Source of the DNA: Lysobacter antibioticus
GTDB taxonomy: Bacteria > Pseudomonadota > Gammaproteobacteria > Xanthomonadales > Xanthomonadaceae
Length of the DNA: 64,000 bases
Direction: 5' to 3'
Assembly: GCF_000731095.1 (NCBI RefSeq)
Contig: NZ_JMTZ01000013.1
Span: 1-64,000 of the forward strand
Shown here in pieces: positions 28,329 to 37,108 of the stretch (its first letter is position 1; each line of letters starts with the position of its first letter). The notes under the pieces are model-generated. The model saw only the letters and a program-made list of their open reading frames with translations. It made no database searches and was not told the DNA's origin. The position numbers and the translations under genes are program-made.

Positions 28329-29690
28329 ATGGCCGAAGCCGTCCGCCACGACAAAACCGCACGTCAGCTGCGCCTGCTCTCCGACGCGCTCGACAGCGGT
28401 CGTCTGGGGCCGGTGCGGCGCCTGGTCAACACCCTCTCCCCGGCCGAGATCGGCAACCTGCTCGAATCGCTGCCTCCGGGCAAGCGCGTGGTGGTGTGGG
28501 GCTTGGTCGACCCGGAAGACGACGGCGAGGTGCTGGTCCACGTCGGCGAGGAAGTGCGCGAAAGCCTGCTCGCGGACATGGACACCGACGAGATCGTCGC
28601 CGCGGTCGAAGACCTCGACATCGACGACTTGGCCGACCTGGTCGAAGACCTGCCCGACACCGTCATCGACGAAGTGCTCAAGTCGATGGACCGCGAGAAC
28701 CGCGAGCGGCTCGAACAGGTCCTGTCGTATCCGGAAGACACCGCCGGCCGCCTGATGAACCCGGACGTGGTGACGGTGCGCGCCGACACCACCATCGACG
28801 TGGTGCTGCGCTACCTGCGCCTGCGCGGCGAACTGCCCGAACACACCGACCACCTCTACGTGGTCAGCCGGCGCCATCAGTACCTCGGCCGCATCGCCCT
28901 GGCCGCGCTGCTCACCCACGAGCCCGGCACCGCGATCAACAAGCTGATCGACGACGAACAGCCGGCGATCGACGTCGGCGAAACCGCCGCCGAAGTCGCG
29001 CGCCAATTCTCCGACCACGACTGGATCAGCGCCCCGGTCGTCGACGACAACAACATCCTGCTCGGCCGCATCACCATCGACGACGTCGTCGACATCATCC
29101 GCGAACAAGCCGAGCACCAGGCCTTGAGCGCGGCCGGCCTGGACGAGGACGAAGACTTGTTCAGCCCGGTCCGGCGCGCATTCCGGCGCCGACTGATCTG
29201 GCTGTCGATCAACCTGTGCACGGCCTTCTTGGCCGCCAGCGTGGTCGGCCAGTTCGAGGACAGCATCGCCAAGCTGGTCGCCCTGGCCGCGCTGATGCCG
29301 ATCGTCGCCGGCATGGGCGGCAACGCCGGCACCCAGGTGCTCGCGCTGATGATCCGCGGCCTCGCCCTCGGCCAAATCGGCGCCTCCAACGTCGGCGTGC
29401 TGCTGCGCAAGGAATTGATGGTCGCGTTGATCAACGGCCTGGTGCTCGGCGTCGGCCTTGGCCTGATCGTGTTGGCCTGGTTCCGCCAGCCCGGCCTGTC
29501 GCTGGTGATCGGCGCCGCGCTGACCATCAACCTGCTGACCGCCGCCGCGGGCGGCGTGTTGGTGCCGATCACGCTCAAGCGGCTCGGTTTCGACCCGGCC
29601 CTCGCCGGCGGCGTGATGCTGACCACCCTCACCGACGTGATGGGCTTCCTGAGCTTCCTCGGCTTGGCGACGCTGATCTTGATTCATTGA
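28329..29690 (+). CDS. mgtE: Magnesium transporter MgtE
   Basis: A 453-residue Mg2+ channel. It has the MgtE N domain (about 1-125, helical and acidic), a CBS pair (about 130-255, e.g. YLGRIALAALLTHEPGTAINKLID and VVDDNNILLGRITIDDVVDIIRE), and five C-terminal helices (about 280-453). These contain the pore motif MPIVAGMGGNAGTQVLALMIRGLALG. The CBS and N domains gate the channel by Mg2+ in the family. AGGAAG precedes ATG at 28329. The last codons lie inside a 14-bp tandem repeat. Confidence 0.96.
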   Translation: MAEAVRHDKTARQLRLLSDALDSGRLGPVRRLVNTLSPAEIGNLLESLPPGKRVVVWGLVDPEDDGEVLVHVGEEVRESLLADMDTDEIVAAVEDLDIDDLADLVEDLPDTVIDEVLKSMDRENRERLEQVLSYPEDTAGRLMNPDVVTVRADTTIDVVLRYLRLRGELPEHTDHLYVVSRRHQYLGRIALAALLTHEPGTAINKLIDDEQPAIDVGETAAEVARQFSDHDWISAPVVDDNNILLGRITIDDVVDIIREQAEHQALSAAGLDEDEDLFSPVRRAFRRRLIWLSINLCTAFLAASVVGQFEDSIAKLVALAALMPIVAGMGGNAGTQVLALMIRGLALGQIGASNVGVLLRKELMVALINGLVLGVGLGLIVLAWFRQPGLSLVIGAALTINLLTAAAGGVLVPITLKRLGFDPALAGGVMLTTLTDVMGFLSFLGLATLILIH

Positions 29691-29790
29691 TCTTGATTCA
29701 TTGATCCTGATTCATTGATCTTGATTCATTGATCTTGATTCATTGATCTTGATTCATTGATCTTGATTCATTGATCCTGATCCATTGATC
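29673..29790. repeat. 14-bp VNTR across the 3' end of mgtE
   Basis: Eight units of TTGATCTTGATTCA and close variants run from 29673 to 29784, plus a partial ninth. Variation is limited to a few C/T changes. The first unit and the beginning of the second encode the last residues (LILIH) and the TGA stop of mgtE; the rest is noncoding. Confidence 0.95.
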
Positions 29791-29870
29791 GCGCCGCACT
29801 GAGCCATCGGGCGCGAGCGGCGACCGCTCGTACCCGGACGAGCGGCCTCGGCGGCGCCGCAACGGCCGAC

Positions 29871-29876
29871 TAAGAT
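29871..29876 (+). promoter_or_regulatory. Candidate -10 box of the gene at 29884
   Basis: TAAGAT is followed by 7 nt and the ATG, which would give a leaderless transcript. No -35 match is visible. Confidence 0.35.
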
Positions 29877-29883
29877 CGCCGGC

Positions 29884-30576
29884 ATGTTGCAGGAAGCAGA
29901 CATCGAACAGGCCGTGGACCTGCAGGCACGCAGCTACGCGCTGCTGAAGTGGATGGCCGAAGGAATCCGGCGCGGCTTCATCGGCTTCGACGCCGCCCAT
30001 GCCTATGCCCACGATGCACAAGCCGCCGCGGCCTGGATCGAACGCCACTACGCCGACCTGCCGCCGCCGGCGCGCCCGCCGCGCGAACACCTCGCCGCGT
30101 TCTGCCGGTTATTCACGACCTATCTCGACGGCGGCCAGCGCCTGGTCCGCGATCCGGGCCAGCGCCTGTACTCGCCGGATGCGCATTGCTTCTGCGAGAT
30201 GTGCAGCTGGTACATCCACAACGCCTCGCTGAAAGCACGCACGATCTCCAGCGGCGACCGCCGTCGCGCCAACCGTCAGATGCGCCACAGCCTCGACGAG
30301 CTGGCGCTGAAGCACGATCGCCTGCTCGAAGACCGCGATGTCGATGTCCTGATGCGTGATGCGGCATTCCGCGAAGCCTTGGCGCTGTATGCCTACACCG
30401 AGACCCTGCTGCGCCGCCTGCGCGGCGGCGGCGCCGAGATCGGCGTGCCGCTGGCGCTGTGGCGGCGCTTCGCCTGGACCGAGCAAGGCGCGCCGAAGCG
30501 CAAGTTCCGCCTCAGCGTGGCGGCGGTCCTCGATGCATCGGCCTTGCTGCGGCAGCGCCTGGCCGCGCCGGGCTGA
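29884..30576 (+). CDS. Hypothetical protein with Cys cluster
   Basis: A 230-residue, mainly helical, soluble protein without a recognised domain. Its most notable part is DAHCFCEMCSWYIHNASLKAR (about 98-118), a possible metal site, followed by a basic stretch GDRRRANRQMRHS. The ATG has no clear ribosome site but is preceded by a -10-like box 7 nt away. It follows the VNTR and is followed by an esterase gene in the same direction. I cannot name the family. Confidence 0.65.
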   Translation: MLQEADIEQAVDLQARSYALLKWMAEGIRRGFIGFDAAHAYAHDAQAAAAWIERHYADLPPPARPPREHLAAFCRLFTTYLDGGQRLVRDPGQRLYSPDAHCFCEMCSWYIHNASLKARTISSGDRRRANRQMRHSLDELALKHDRLLEDRDVDVLMRDAAFREALALYAYTETLLRRLRGGGAEIGVPLALWRRFAWTEQGAPKRKFRLSVAAVLDASALLRQRLAAPG

Positions 30577-30666
30577 AAGTCCCTAATGCGAAGCCGTCGC
30601 TGCGCCGCGCTTGAATCGCGTCCGGGCGCGATCGATGATGCGGGCAACCCGCTACGGAGAACGTCG

Positions 30667-31500
30667 ATGCCGCATGGCCGTCCGCTTCGTCTTGCAACCG
30701 CCTTGCTGATAGTCGGCTCGCTCGTTCTCGCTGCCGCTTGCACGCCCTCCGCCACCCGACCCGACGCCGCCCCCATGTCCGACACCCGAGCGCACGGCCA
30801 TTTCGTTTCGCGCCAACTCGAACGCGACGGCATCGTCCACCGTTATCAGGTGTTCCTGCCATCGCGCCGCGCCGGCGGCGAACGGCCGGCCTTGATCATG
30901 TTCCTGCACGGCTCGGGCGAGCGCGGCGACGACAACCGCAAGCAAGTCGAGGTCGGGCTCGGGCCGGTGGTCCGTTCGCGCCTCGACGAGTTCCCCGCGA
31001 TCGTCGTGTTCCCGCAGATGCATACGGACCAAGCCGACCTCGAACGCTTCGGCGACACGGCCTTCGCGATTCTCGATGCGGTGCAGGCCGAGTTCGACGG
31101 CGACCCGCAGCGGGTGTTGCTGACCGGTTTGTCGCTCGGCGGTTATGCCAGCTTCGAGCTGGCCCTGATGCAACCCGAGCGCTTTGCCGCGGTGGTGCCG
31201 ATCTGCGGCGGCTTCGACCCGCCGGAAGCGCAGTTCGTCGCCCGCCGCAAAGCGCTCGGCGGCGTGTCCAGCCACGACGAAGCCGCGCAGAAATTGCGCG
31301 GCATTCCGTTCTGGGTCTTCCATGGCGCGAAGGACGACGTGGTGTCGGTGGAAAATTCGCGCCAGATGGTGGCCGCTCTGAAGCGCGCCGGTGCCGAGGT
31401 GCGCTATACGGAATTCCCGGAAGCGAAGCACAACAGCTGGGATCCGGCCTATGCGACCGCGGCGCTGTGGCCTTGGTTGTTCGCGCAACGCAGGCCTTGA
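30667..31500 (+). CDS. Alpha/beta-hydrolase lipoprotein (predicted esterase)
   Basis: A 277-residue protein with a lipobox (LVLAAAC, Cys about 25) and an alpha/beta-hydrolase domain of the phospholipase/carboxylesterase or PHB-depolymerase-like type. Visible are the oxyanion region LIMFLHGSGERGDDN, nucleophile GLSLGGYAS, acid FHGAKDDVVSVENSR and His KHNSWDP. GGAGA lies 6 nt before ATG 30667. The substrate is unknown; a membrane-attached periplasmic or surface location is inferred from the lipobox. Confidence 0.82.
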   Translation: MPHGRPLRLATALLIVGSLVLAAACTPSATRPDAAPMSDTRAHGHFVSRQLERDGIVHRYQVFLPSRRAGGERPALIMFLHGSGERGDDNRKQVEVGLGPVVRSRLDEFPAIVVFPQMHTDQADLERFGDTAFAILDAVQAEFDGDPQRVLLTGLSLGGYASFELALMQPERFAAVVPICGGFDPPEAQFVARRKALGGVSSHDEAAQKLRGIPFWVFHGAKDDVVSVENSRQMVAALKRAGAEVRYTEFPEAKHNSWDPAYATAALWPWLFAQRRP

Positions 31501-31771
31501 TGGATTCGCATCGTTCGCTGGAGGAAAACAAATCCCCCTCAATCCCCCTTTTGCAAAGGGGGAGGCCTAACGATGGGTGTTGAGTGATGCAGCGAGCTGG
31601 TGAGCGGCACCGCTAACGGCGGCCTGCCTGGACATGCACTAAGCAAGGTTGTGCCAGCCGCATAGCGACTAGCCGCCAAGACGACCTTCCCCCTTTGGAA
31701 AAGGGGGACCGAGGGGGATTTGCTCTCCCCTTACGCCCGGCGCAACAACCAGCCGCCGCACAACCAGCGAA
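31501..31771. other. Repeat-bearing gap between convergent genes
   Basis: Two inverted half-elements of the AGCAAATCCCCC family (31527-31566 and 31687-31726) frame about 120 bp. No gene is seen. Confidence 0.55.
31527..31726. repeat. Dispersed AGCAAATCCCCC element, copy 3
   Basis: ACAAATCCCCCTCAATCCCC plus CTTTTGCAAAGGGGGAGG on the left is mirrored by CCCCCTTTGGAAAAGGGGG and GAGGGGGATTTGCTCTC on the right. The internal 120 bp is unlike the other copies. Confidence 0.75.
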
Positions 31772-31984
31772 TCAAGCCTTCTTCAAGAACTCGGTCTTCA
31801 GCACGAGTCCCTTGACCTTGTCGACGTTGCACTCGATCTCGCCTTCCTCGTCGGTCAGGCGGATGTTCTTGCACAGGGTGCCGCGCTTGAGGGTCACCGA
31901 GGTGCCCTTCACTTTCAGGTCCTTGATGAGCAGCACCGAGTCGCCGTCGGCAAGCGGGGTGCCATTGCTGTCTTTCACGATCAT
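31772..31984 (-). CDS. PhnA-domain protein (YjdM-like), zinc-ribbon-less
   Basis: A 70-residue protein that matches only the C-terminal PhnA domain of YjdM: VKDSNGTPLADGDSVLLIKDLKVKGTS ... LKRGTLCKNIRL ... ECNVDKVKGLVLKTEFLKK. The usual N-terminal zinc ribbon (about 40 residues) is absent. The frame is open upstream into pyrB, but nothing there resembles a zinc ribbon. It is 47 bp downstream of pyrB. The historical name 'alkylphosphonate utilization' is not a demonstrated function. Confidence 0.82.
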   Translation of the reverse strand: MIVKDSNGTPLADGDSVLLIKDLKVKGTSVTLKRGTLCKNIRLTDEEGEIECNVDKVKGLVLKTEFLKKA

Positions 31985-32031
31985 GTCGATATCCGGTAAA
32001 CGGCCGCGCCACGACGGCGCGGCGAAAAACA

Positions 32032-32967
32032 TCAACCCTTGAGCAGGGCCTCGAGCACCGCCATGCGCACGGCGACGCCATTGGCGACCTGGGTCAGGAT
32101 CAGCGATTGCGGGCCGTCGGCGACCTCGTCGGTGATCTCGACGCCGCGATTCATCGGCCCCGGATGCATCACCACCGCATCGGCCGCGGCGCGCTTCAGG
32201 CGCGCCGCGCTCAAACCGTAGTCGCGGTGGTAGTCCTGCAAGGAACTGACCAGGCCTTCTTCCATGCGCTCGCGTTGCAGGCGCAGCATCATCACCGCGT
32301 CGACGCCGTCGAGGGCGGCATCGAAGTCCTGGGTCACGGTACAACCGTCGAGGGTCCCGTCATCGGGCAACAGCGAGGCCGGGCCGCAGACGCGGATCTC
32401 GCCGGTGCCGAGCGTACGCAGGGCCTGCAAGTCCGAGCGCGCGACGCGCGAATGCTTGACGTCGCCGATCATCGCCACGCGCAGGCCCGAGAAGTCGCGG
32501 CCCTTGGCCTGGCGCAGGCTGAGCATGTCGAGCAGCCCCTGGGTCGGGTGCGCGCTGCGGCCGTCGCCGGCGTTGATCAGGCAGGTGCCTTCGCGCGCCT
32601 GCCCGGCCAGCGCGGCGACCGCGCCGTCTTCGCGATGGCGGACGATGAAACCGCGCACGCCCATCGCTTCGATGTTCTTGAGGGTGTCGAGCGCGGTTTC
32701 GCCCTTGCTGGTCGACGAGGTCGAGGCGTCGAAATTCAACACGTGCGCGCCCAGTTGCTGGGCGGCGAGCTGGAAACTCAAGCGGGTGCGCGTGGAGGGT
32801 TCGAAGAACAAGGTGCAGACCGCGATGCCGTCGAGCGCGCGGCGATCGTAATGGCCCTCGGCGAAGGCCTGGGCGCGGATCAGCAGGGCTTCGAGCGTCT
32901 CGCGCGAGGCATCGGCCAGGCTCAGCAGATGGCGCGAGCAGGCGACGGTGGAAACAGGGGCGTTCAT
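32032..32967 (-). CDS. pyrB: Aspartate carbamoyltransferase catalytic subunit PyrB
   Basis: A 311-residue enzyme of pyrimidine synthesis joining carbamoyl phosphate and aspartate. Motifs are the carbamoyl-phosphate site FFEPSTRTRLSFQLAA, the mobile loop STSKGET, HPTQGLLDM, LRLQRERM and HPGPMNRGVEI. The ATG overlaps the ruvX stop (ATGA). No pyrI is adjacent; in many relatives the partner is a dihydroorotase-like subunit, which is not in this window. Confidence 0.96.
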   Translation of the reverse strand: MNAPVSTVACSRHLLSLADASRETLEALLIRAQAFAEGHYDRRALDGIAVCTLFFEPSTRTRLSFQLAAQQLGAHVLNFDASTSSTSKGETALDTLKNIEAMGVRGFIVRHREDGAVAALAGQAREGTCLINAGDGRSAHPTQGLLDMLSLRQAKGRDFSGLRVAMIGDVKHSRVARSDLQALRTLGTGEIRVCGPASLLPDDGTLDGCTVTQDFDAALDGVDAVMMLRLQRERMEEGLVSSLQDYHRDYGLSAARLKRAAADAVVMHPGPMNRGVEITDEVADGPQSLILTQVANGVAVRMAVLEALLKG

Positions 32968-33458
32968 ATGTGCGGAAGCTCGTCGATATCGGTTGCGTCG
33001 TCGGGTGAAGCCAGCCAGCGTTCGACGATCACCGCCGCGGCCACCGCATCCAGCGCCTCGGCATCGCGGCGGCGCTTGCGGCCTTCGGCGCGGTCGGCGG
33101 CGAAACGGTGCGCGGCCTCGATCGAGCTGGAACGCTCGTCGACCAGCACCACCGGAAGTTTGTAGCGCACCCGCAGTTGCCGGGCGAACTCGATCGCGCG
33201 CACGCGCGCCGGCTGGTCGTTGCCTTCCAGCGTCATAGGGTCGCCGACGATGAAACCGTCGGGGCGCCATTCCTTGTGCAGACGATCGATGGTGCCCCAG
33301 TCGGGACCGGTGCCATGCACGTCGATGACCGCCAACGCACGGGCGCCGTGGCCGAAGGCGCTGCCGACGGCGACGCCGATGCGGCGCGAACCCACGTCGA
33401 ACCCAAGTACAGTGCCGTCGCGGCGGATGCTGACGGGCTTGCTCGCCACCGAACTCAT
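32964..33458 (-). CDS. ruvX: Holliday junction resolvase-like RuvX (YqgF)
   Basis: A 164-residue RNase H-fold nuclease. The first catalytic Asp is in [15 protein letters not shown], followed by [16 protein letters not shown] and the acidic Glu in [11 protein letters not shown], with the last Asp in the segment [11 protein letters not shown]. Relatives process the 5' end of 16S rRNA precursor. It overlaps algH and pyrB by 4 bp each, so all three are translationally coupled. Confidence 0.93.
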   Translation of the reverse strand: MSSVASKPVSIRRDGTVLGFDVGSRRIGVAVGSAFGHGARALAVIDVHGTGPDWGTIDRLHKEWRPDGFIVGDPMTLEGNDQPARVRAIEFARQLRVRYKLPVVLVDERSSSIEAAHRFAADRAEGRKRRRDAEALDAVAAAVIVERWLASPDDATDIDELPHI

Positions 33459-34021
33459 GCGTGACCGGCGTAGTCGGCCAGGTGGGCGAAATCGACGCCG
33501 ATGCGCCCCGCCGCCGCCTGCCAGCGCACATCGAGCGGCAGCTCGAACAGCAGTTCGGCGTCGGCCGGCGCGGTCAGCCAGTCGTTCTCGGTGATCTCGT
33601 GCTCGAGCTGGCCCGAACCCCAGCCGGCGCAGCCCAACGCGACGATGGCGTTGTCCGGGCCTTCGCCCTTGGCCATCGCTTCGAGGATGTCGCGCGAGGT
33701 GGTCAGGAACAGGTCGTTGCCGATCACCAGGGTCGAGTCCCAGCGGGTGCCGCCGTCGTGCAGCACGAAGCCGCGTTCGGGATGGACCGGGCCGCCGGCC
33801 AGCACGACCTGCGAACGCAACGACTCGTCGCCGCCGTCCACGCCCATCTGCCCGAACACTTCGCCGAGCGTGTATTCGGAGGGGCGGTTCACCACGATGC
33901 CCATCGCACCGTCGTCGTCGTGCTGGCAGATCAGCGCCACGCTGCGGGAGAAATTGGTATCGGCCAGCGCGGACAGCGCGATCAGGACCTGATTGGCGAG
34001 GGGTGTGGGCATCACGGACAT
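33455..34021 (-). CDS. algH: AlgH/YqgE family protein (UPF0301)
   Basis: A 188-residue cytosolic protein with the family motifs [24 protein letters not shown] and [17 protein letters not shown], and the C-terminal [14 protein letters not shown]. Its molecular role is not settled; it was linked to alginate regulation in Pseudomonas. The start is ATG at 34021, or 34012 as an alternative. On the minus strand TAGAAT ends 6 nt before the ATG, so the operon algH-ruvX-pyrB may begin with a leaderless message. Confidence 0.93.
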   Translation of the reverse strand: MSVMPTPLANQVLIALSALADTNFSRSVALICQHDDDGAMGIVVNRPSEYTLGEVFGQMGVDGGDESLRSQVVLAGGPVHPERGFVLHDGGTRWDSTLVIGNDLFLTTSRDILEAMAKGEGPDNAIVALGCAGWGSGQLEHEITENDWLTAPADAELLFELPLDVRWQAAAGRIGVDFAHLADYAGHA

Positions 34022-34027
34022 GGCCCC

Positions 34028-34033
34028 ATTCTA
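34028..34033 (-). promoter_or_regulatory. Candidate -10 box of algH-ruvX-pyrB
   Basis: On the minus strand TAGAAT (TTAGAAT extended) is separated by 6 nt from the ATG at 34021. No -35 is recognised. Confidence 0.4.
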
Positions 34034-34224
34034 ACCGCCCCGGCGCGAATTCGGACCCGGAAACGCACGGTCCGCGGCCACCCCCGAGGGCCTGCGTCCC
34101 GAATCCAAGACATGTGCCGGCCCGCATCCCGGCATGCATCCGACCATACGGTCCGCGGCCCCCTGCCGCTGGATTCCCCCGAGCCCCGGCACCACAATCG
34201 GGATCCGCGTCCCACGAGGTTCCC

Positions 34225-34926
34225 ATGTCGGGCTATTGCGACATCGCACCGGGCCACCCGGTCCACGGCCACTACCACGATCACGAATACGGCTATGCGC
34301 GGCGCGACGAAGCCGAGCTGTTCGAGCGCCTGATCCTGGAGATCAACCAGGCCGGCCTGAGCTGGGAAACCATCCTGCGCAAGCGCGACGGCTTCCGCCG
34401 CGCCTACGGCGGTTTCGACGTCGACACCGTCGCCGGCTACGGCGAGAACGAGCGCCTGCGCCTGCTCGACGACGCCGGCATCATCCGCAACCGGCTCAAG
34501 GTCGACGCCGCGATCCATAACGCCCAGGTCGTTCAGGGTCTGCGCGCGAGCCACGGCGGCTTCGCCCAGTGGCTCGACGCCCATCTGCTGCTGGACGGCC
34601 GGCCGCGCGACAAGGCCGCGTGGATCAAGCTGTTCAAGCAGACCTTTCGTTTCACCGGCGGCGAGATCACCAACGAATTCCTGATGAGCCTGGGCTACCT
34701 GCCCGGGGCCCATCGCGAAGATTGCCCGGCCTATCGACGCATCGAGCAGCAAGGGCCCTACTGGCAGCAAGCGCAGGCGCAGGCCAGCGCGCCGCCGGCT
34801 GGGCCCAAGGCGGCGCCCAAGCCGGCCGCGAAAAAAACGGCGGCAAAAAAGGCCGTCACGAAAAAAACGGCCGCGAAGAAGACCGCAAGCAAAGCGCCGG
34901 CGCGCAAACCACGCCAGACCCGCTGA
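34225..34926 (+). CDS. tag: DNA-3-methyladenine glycosylase I with Lys/Ala-rich tail
   Basis: A 233-residue protein. Residues 1-185 form the Tag glycosylase domain (YCDIAPGHPVHGHYHDHEYG, AGLSWETILRKRDGFRRAY, GIIRNRLKVDAAIHNA and a C-terminal metal-binding His/Cys region, HREDCPAY). It removes 3-methyladenine from alkylated DNA. Residues about 195-233 are a histone-H1-like repeat (PAAKKTAAKKAVTKK), not usual in Tag. The tail is positively charged and may increase binding to DNA; that is inference. ATG at 34225 fits the family start. Confidence 0.92.
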   Translation: MSGYCDIAPGHPVHGHYHDHEYGYARRDEAELFERLILEINQAGLSWETILRKRDGFRRAYGGFDVDTVAGYGENERLRLLDDAGIIRNRLKVDAAIHNAQVVQGLRASHGGFAQWLDAHLLLDGRPRDKAAWIKLFKQTFRFTGGEITNEFLMSLGYLPGAHREDCPAYRRIEQQGPYWQQAQAQASAPPAGPKAAPKPAAKKTAAKKAVTKKTAAKKTASKAPARKPRQTR

Positions 34927-35016
34927 ACCGAACGTCATGGATGGCAGCGCCGTACCCGCCTTAGCAGGCCGGCTGGCACCGCCACAACGACCCAGGCCAT
35001 CGATCAAGGACAGAAC

Positions 35017-36813
35017 ATGAGCACGGCCCCCGCACTGCCCCGCTCCACCCGCGGCTTCATCGTCGCCATCGCCCTGCTGCAAGGTCTGTTGCTGTACCTG
35101 GCGCGCAGCGGCCACGTCCTCGATGGCCATAGCGCGCAGATCTGCTGGTACGCCCTGGTGCTGTCGGTGCCGAGCGCGATGATCCTGTCGGTGCAGGAGT
35201 TGCGCGACCGCCGCTTCTGGCAGCAGAGCCTTGGTCTGGCCGCGATCTACGCCGTGCTGGCCGCGTGGGCCGGCTGGAGCGTCACCGGTGCGCCGCAGAT
35301 CAAGGCCGGCGCGGTGCTGTGGCCGTTCGGTGCGAGCGTGGCGATCGCCTTGTTCATCGCCCTGCCCTACCTGCAATGCCGGATCGCGCATCGGCGCTGG
35401 AGCGCGCCCTACCCGGACCTGTTCGAGTACGGCTGGCAGAACGCCTTGACCCTGATCCTGACCGGCGTCTTCGTCGGCATCAGCTGGGGCGTGCTGGCCC
35501 TGTGCGCGGTGTTGTTCGAGCTGATCGGCATCAAGTTCTTCGGCGACCTGTTCTCGGACCCGCGTTTCGCCTATCTGGCCACCGGCACCATGGTCGGCCT
35601 GGGCATCCTGGTCGGGCGCACCCAGCAGCGGCCGGTGCAGGTCGCGCGCCAGATACTGTTCGCGATCTTCAAGGGCCTGTTGCCGCTGCTGTCGCTGATC
35701 GCGGTGCTGTTCGTCGTCAGCCTGCCGTTCACCGGTCTCGACGCGCTGTGGCGCACCCGCTCGGCGACGTTGATCCTGATGTGCCTGATCGCCCTGCTGG
35801 TGCTGTTCGTCAACGCGGTCTACCAGGACGGCGAAGGCGAACCGCCCTACCCGGCGTGGCTGCGGCGCATCGTCGAGGCCGCCCTGCTGAGCTTGCCGAT
35901 CTACGCCGCACTAGGCCTGTACGCGCTGGGCCTGCGCATCGCCCAGCACGGCTGGACCGGCGACCGTTTCTGGGCCCTGGTCGCTTCCTTGCTGCTGAGC
36001 GCTTATGCCTTCGGCTACGCCTGGGCCGCGCTGCGGCCGCGCCAAGGCTGGTTGCGCCCGCTGATGCGGGTCAACGTCATCGTTTCATTGGTCGCGTTGG
36101 CATTCGCGATCGCCGCCAACTCCTGGCTGCTGGACCCGCACCGGCTCAGCGTCGGCGACCAACTCGCGCGCCTGCACGACGACCGCATCGCCGCGGAAGA
36201 TTTCGACCTCAGGCACCTGCGCTTCTATAGCGGCCGCCGCGGCTACGAAGCCTTGCTGGCCCTGCGCAGGGATCCCAAGTTCGCCACCGCTGCCGAGAAA
36301 GCCGAACTCGAACGCGTCATCAAACTCGACACCCCCTGGGATTACCTGGCCAACCGCTCCGACAAGTCGCCGAACACACTCGCTGCGGTGCGCGAACACA
36401 TCAAACCCGCACCCGGCGCCGACACACCGGACCCGGCCTGGCTGCAGATCGTGCTCGACGGAAAGCTGTTCACGCCCGATTGCCTCAGCGAACACGCCGA
36501 ATGTCTGCTGTTCACGCCCGACCTCGACCGCGACGGCCGCAACGACTACCTGCTGTGCAACACCAACCGATACGGCGCCAGCTGTTTCGTCTACGCCTTC
36601 GAGAACGGAGCCTGGATCAAGATCGGCAGCAGCTATCTCGGCGACCGCTTCGAAGCGATCCAACCGGCCCTGCGCAAAGGCGACGTCCGCCCGGTGCCCC
36701 GCCGTTGGGCTGATTATCAGTTCGGCGAGGGCGGCGAGGTGATTCGGCTGGAGCTTGAGCGGGTGGAGCGGGCGAAGGCGGCTGCGCCGGCCACGGCTAC
36801 GAAACCTGAGTAG
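35017..36813 (+). CDS. DUF4153 domain-containing membrane protein
   Basis: A 598-residue protein with about ten to twelve hydrophobic helices in residues 1-380, assigned to DUF4153 by overall pattern (RSATLILMCLIALLVLFVNAVYQDG ... GLYALGLRIAQHGWTGDRFWALVASLLLSAYAFGYAW). A soluble C-terminal region (about 385-598) includes PDLDRDGRNDYLLCN, a calcium-type Asp loop. Function is unknown. AAGGA precedes ATG at 35017. It is convergent with the RHS locus. Confidence 0.83.
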   Translation: MSTAPALPRSTRGFIVAIALLQGLLLYLARSGHVLDGHSAQICWYALVLSVPSAMILSVQELRDRRFWQQSLGLAAIYAVLAAWAGWSVTGAPQIKAGAVLWPFGASVAIALFIALPYLQCRIAHRRWSAPYPDLFEYGWQNALTLILTGVFVGISWGVLALCAVLFELIGIKFFGDLFSDPRFAYLATGTMVGLGILVGRTQQRPVQVARQILFAIFKGLLPLLSLIAVLFVVSLPFTGLDALWRTRSATLILMCLIALLVLFVNAVYQDGEGEPPYPAWLRRIVEAALLSLPIYAALGLYALGLRIAQHGWTGDRFWALVASLLLSAYAFGYAWAALRPRQGWLRPLMRVNVIVSLVALAFAIAANSWLLDPHRLSVGDQLARLHDDRIAAEDFDLRHLRFYSGRRGYEALLALRRDPKFATAAEKAELERVIKLDTPWDYLANRSDKSPNTLAAVREHIKPAPGADTPDPAWLQIVLDGKLFTPDCLSEHAECLLFTPDLDRDGRNDYLLCNTNRYGASCFVYAFENGAWIKIGSSYLGDRFEAIQPALRKGDVRPVPRRWADYQFGEGGEVIRLELERVERAKAAAPATATKPE

Positions 36814-36877
36814 CCCAACTGCGCCTGATCGCCGCTCCCTTGTAGGAGCGGCGTCAGCCCCCTCCTTAAGAATCCTC
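36814..36877. repeat. Short convergent gap with partial dispersed repeat
   Basis: TGTAGGAGCGGCG at 36841-36853 is a short copy of the repeat seen at 11377 and 46925. Confidence 0.5.
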
Positions 36878-37108
36878 TTATTTCTTTCTTGATTTTTTGC
36901 ATAGCCATTCGGAAATTACAAACAAACCAAAGAATAAGAAAAACGCCCAGCGCCAATAGGGAAACCCCCAACCTCCAGCAACAATGGAGCCGAAAATTCC
37001 AGCGCACAACAATATCAAACGCAGAAGTCGACTCACTCTTATCGTTCCAGTCAAGGAATACGTAGGGAATTCGGCTTGCCCGGCGACTTCATACCGAAAC
37101 GTTGACAT
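36878..37108 (-). CDS. Small two-helix membrane protein, candidate immunity protein
   Basis: A 76-residue protein with a polar N-terminal 25 residues, two hydrophobic helices (about 28-45 and 51-67) and a basic end (CKKSRKK). It overlaps the last 58 bp of the RHS gene in another frame on the same strand. A weak GTGGA lies 3 nt before the ATG. It is AT-richer than the genome around it. Location directly behind a polymorphic-toxin-like gene suggests immunity, but that rests on position alone. Confidence 0.55.
   Translation of the reverse strand: MSTFRYEVAGQAEFPTYSLTGTIRVSRLLRLILLCAGIFGSIVAGGWGFPYWRWAFFLFFGLFVISEWLCKKSRKK

Noticed and set aside
29673-29790. 14-bp repeats as plasmid or phage iterons
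   Set aside because: No replication gene or AT-rich origin is near; the array starts inside the mgtE coding end and looks like slippage.
36717-37007. Minus-strand frame at the DUF4153 end as an alternative immunity gene
   Set aside because: Its second half is antisense to the DUF4153 gene and it lacks a ribosome site; the frame at 36878-37108 fits better.
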